Shown here one piece after another: positions 62,929-64,000 of a stretch of DNA of 64,000 nucleotides. Made by a program: the position numbers and the translations under genes. Where the stretch lies: assembly GCA_023407175.1 (NCBI GenBank), contig JAEYMU010000043.1, positions 62,001-126,000 of the forward strand, given 5' to 3'. How positions within the stretch are numbered: position 1 is the first letter of the stretch; each line of letters opens with the position of its first letter. Source of the DNA: Bacillota bacterium (lineage in GTDB: Bacteria > Bacillota_A > Clostridia > Lachnospirales > Lachnospiraceae). A model generated the notes under the pieces. It did not search any database and was not told the DNA's origin. It saw only the letters and a program-made list of their open reading frames with translations.

Positions 62929-63780
62929 TCACATATTCTCATTCAGCTGCTCAAGCACATAGTTGGGAAGTGCAAAGCAGCCCTTATGAAGCTCCGTATT
63001 ATAGTATTTCGTATTCAAGCCTAGCGCATTCCATTCCTTCTCCTTTAAGTCCTTAAGGGGATCATATTTCTTGGAGGCATAGCCAAACAGCCAGTGTCCG
63101 GAAGGATAGGTCGGAATATGCGCCTGATATACCTTTGCAACAGGAAAGGTTTCCATAATCCTTTTATGTGCCCTTTTCATGGCTTCTACATAGGCATCAT
63201 AATAGGTGCTCTCATGCTGATTAACCAAAATTCCGTCTTCCTTCAACGCATGGTAGCAGTTACCGTAAAACTCCTTTGTAAATAAACCCTCTCCCGGTCC
63301 AAAGGGATCAGTTGAGTCTACCAAAATTAAATCATATTCATTTTCCTTACGACGGACAAATTTAAGACCGTCCTCAAAGTATATATGCACCCTGGGATCG
63401 TTAAGCTTGCAGGCGGTCTGCGGAATATATCTGCGGCAGGCCTCCACGACCATCTCATCGATCTCCACCATGTCGATTTGCTCGATTTCCTGATATCTTG
63501 TCAGCTCTCTGATGGTTCCGCCGTCTCCTGCACCGATTACAAGAACCTTCCTTATATTAAGGTTTGTTGCCATCGGAACATGTACAATCATATCATGATA
63601 GATAAATTCATCCTTTTCTGTTACCATCAGACAGCCATCCAGCGTCAGGGCCCGACCGAATTCATAGGTATCCAGAATATCGATCTGCTGAAAATCACTC
63701 CTTGCGCTAAAAAGCTGTTCCTTTACCTTAAGCGAAAATCTGACATGCTCCGTATGATGCTCGGAATACCATAATTCCAT
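62929..63780 (-). CDS. speE: Spermidine synthase (polyamine aminopropyltransferase)
   Basis: It transfers an aminopropyl group from decarboxylated SAM to putrescine. The 283 residues contain VLVIGAGDGGTIRELTRY, MVEIDEMVVEACR and LILVDSTDPFGPGEGLFT, all diagnostic. It starts about 25 nt past the decarboxylase stop and its end is near the start of the dehydrogenase. The SAM decarboxylase (speD) needed for its donor is not in this window. Confidence 0.96.
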   Translation of the reverse strand: MELWYSEHHTEHVRFSLKVKEQLFSARSDFQQIDILDTYEFGRALTLDGCLMVTEKDEFIYHDMIVHVPMATNLNIRKVLVIGAGDGGTIRELTRYQEIEQIDMVEIDEMVVEACRRYIPQTACKLNDPRVHIYFEDGLKFVRRKENEYDLILVDSTDPFGPGEGLFTKEFYGNCYHALKEDGILVNQHESTYYDAYVEAMKRAHKRIMETFPVAKVYQAHIPTYPSGHWLFGYASKKYDPLKDLKEKEWNALGLNTKYYNTELHKGCFALPNYVLEQLNENM

Positions 63781-63804
63781 TCATTAACACCTATACCCTT
63801 TCCT

Positions 63805-64000
63805 TTAAAAATCTACGATATTCAGATGCTCGACCTTCATATCCTTCGGCCCGGTCAGTGAACTGCCCTTCTCCTTGGCGTATTTAATATAGTCAATAAT
63901 ATCCTTCGTAACACGCTCTCCCGGCGCCAGTATTGGTATTCCCGGCGGATAGCACATCACGAATTCACCGGAGATATGTCCGGCAGCTTCCTCCAGTACA
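63805..64000 (-). CDS. speA: Orn/Lys/Arg decarboxylase, C-terminal fragment (probably arginine decarboxylase)
   Basis: Only the last 64 codons are visible before the right edge. EFVMCYPPGIPILAPGERV is the conserved C-terminal motif of the aspartate-aminotransferase-fold Orn/Lys/Arg decarboxylases. The sequence ends HLNIVDF. In this context it most likely decarboxylates arginine to agmatine, the first step to putrescine. The start and catalytic lysine lie outside the window. Confidence 0.9.
   Translation of the reverse strand, partial: VLEEAAGHISGEFVMCYPPGIPILAPGERVTKDIIDYIKYAKEKGSSLTGPKDMKVEHLNIVDF

Noticed and set aside
1..64000. tRNA, rRNA, CRISPR arrays, prophage or transposase genes
   Set aside because: Read through on both strands; no regularly spaced repeats, no conserved TpsiC-arm or rRNA sequence and no transposase motif was recognised.

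Overview
This window is a chromosomal segment of a low-to-moderate GC, Gram-positive anaerobe of the class Clostridia, most likely family Lachnospiraceae. The evidence is a bifunctional IspH-ribosomal S1 fusion, the gene order ylxM-ffh-rpsP-khpA-rimM-trmD-rplS-lepB-rbgA-rnhB, a biotin-dependent carboxyltransferase set with a decarboxylase gamma subunit, a class B sortase and a carboxynorspermidine-type polyamine cluster. No tRNA, rRNA, CRISPR array, prophage or transposase gene was seen. Almost all genes lie on the minus strand.

Layout. 1-4.1 kb: a secreted protein built of about nine cadherin-like repeats (running off the left edge) divergent from a SARP-type response regulator. 4.1-12 kb: phospholipid, GTPase and RNase genes (gpsA, plsY, der, pgeF, yraN, rnhB, rbgA, lepB). 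12.4-17 kb: ribosome and SRP genes. 17-22 kb: biotin carboxyltransferase cluster with small membrane proteins. 22-26 kb: recX, recA with a LexA box, ilvA. 26-32.6 kb: ftsY, smc, rnc, acpP, plsX. 32.9-42 kb: cheR, ispH-rpsA, cmk, a flavoprotein, a GerMN lipoprotein, cinA, pgsA, rimO. 42-48.7 kb: accessory genes, including a PadR regulator with its membrane partner, GNAT, panE and XRE genes. 49-57 kb: aconitase-family hydratase, DacF-type carboxypeptidase, DUF4405-like membrane protein, AraC regulator. 57.5-64 kb: sortase B and a polyamine cluster (speA, speE, carboxynorspermidine dehydrogenase, SGNH lipoprotein, nspC).

The most distinctive content is in the spacers. Two copies (144 and 145 bp, about 96% identical, opposite orientation) of a non-autonomous element have 20-bp terminal inverted repeats starting GTAAC and are each flanked by a perfect 8-bp target duplication. 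One copy split an ancestral ATGA stop/start overlap between padR and its partner gene and now supplies padR's stop codon. Other palindromic elements lie beside stop codons at yraN/flhB-like, rimO/pgsA and nspC/SGNH. Regulatory sites that stand out are 11-bp-spaced direct repeats ahead of the cadherin-repeat gene, matching SARP operator geometry; twin 21-bp palindromes at the padR promoter; a 13-bp-armed palindrome at the ylxM-ffh start site; and a near-consensus promoter with a 25-codon ORF upstream of recA.

Start codons were moved downstream of the longest open frame wherever a Shine-Dalgarno sequence clearly favoured an internal start. Functions are assigned from sequence motifs and context only; no database search was run.
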